NCBI GenBank assembly: GCA_903921405.1
Contig: CAIXPV010000159.1
Span: forward strand, 1-14,726
DNA length: 14,726 nucleotides
Reading direction: 5' to 3'
From: an uncultured Actinomycetes bacterium
GTDB lineage: Bacteria; Actinomycetota; Actinomycetes; Nanopelagicales; Nanopelagicaceae
Within the stretch, counting starts at the first letter, position 1. Each line of letters starts with the position of its first letter. The notes beneath the pieces were generated by a model that was given only the letters and a program-made list of their open reading frames with translations, was not told where the DNA came from and ran no database searches. Both the position numbers and the translations under genes were made by a program. Below are positions 14,701-14,726 of the stretch, piece after piece.

Positions 14701-14726
14701 ATTTAGCCCTTCATATCGCTAGATTC

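Noticed and set aside
14703..14726. Possible C-terminal codons of an upstream gene (glmU by context) ending at a TAA
   Set aside because: Only seven codons before the stop are visible in one of three frames; this is expectation from gene order, not sequence evidence.
1..14726. Search for mobile elements, CRISPR arrays, restriction or toxin-antitoxin genes, prophage
   Set aside because: No direct-repeat arrays, transposase or integrase motifs, terminal inverted repeats or defence-type domains were seen. The genes are housekeeping apart from the two secreted proteins, so I do not claim a new multi-gene system here.

Overview
The window looks like a core, mostly vertically inherited stretch of a low-GC actinobacterial chromosome. 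Two things point there. First, the gene order mfd - SurA_N lipoprotein - mazG - eno - divIC - DUF501 - ppx, next to prs - rplY - pth, is an actinobacterial arrangement. Second, the base composition is visibly below 50% GC, with free use of A/T-ending codons including TTA, which is unusual for that phylum. A small-genome freshwater lineage such as the acI group (Nanopelagicales) fits best. This placement is inference and no search was run. Genes are tightly packed, and no gap between genes exceeds about 150 bases.

Left part (1-1636, all minus strand): the 5' end of a secreted protein cut by the window edge and possibly leaderless; a tRNA gene with anticodon UAA but a short class I variable loop, which is the oddest element here; and a 353-residue secreted protein with a long Ala/Lys-rich helix. 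These form the accessory-looking end of the window.

Centre (1637-9532, all minus strand): a run reading mfd, a SurA_N-type lipoprotein, mazG, eno, divIC, a DUF501 protein and ppx. Gaps are between -10 and +81 bases. Most junctions are overlapping or nearly touching, which suggests co-transcription and translational coupling. Functionally it mixes transcription-coupled repair, NTP sanitation, glycolysis, cell division and polyphosphate/ppGpp-type phosphate metabolism.

Right part: ppc (9640-12354) is the only plus-strand gene. It diverges from mfd across a short gap holding a strong GC-rich inverted repeat, and it converges on pth with three bases between the stop codons. Then pth, rplY and prs read leftward. 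rplY has a plausible promoter and a structured leader of about 100 bases.

I found no CRISPR array, transposase, integrase, phage gene, restriction system or toxin-antitoxin pair. The only candidates for something undescribed are the UAA-anticodon tRNA and, more weakly, the two secreted proteins and the mfd/ppc inverted repeat.
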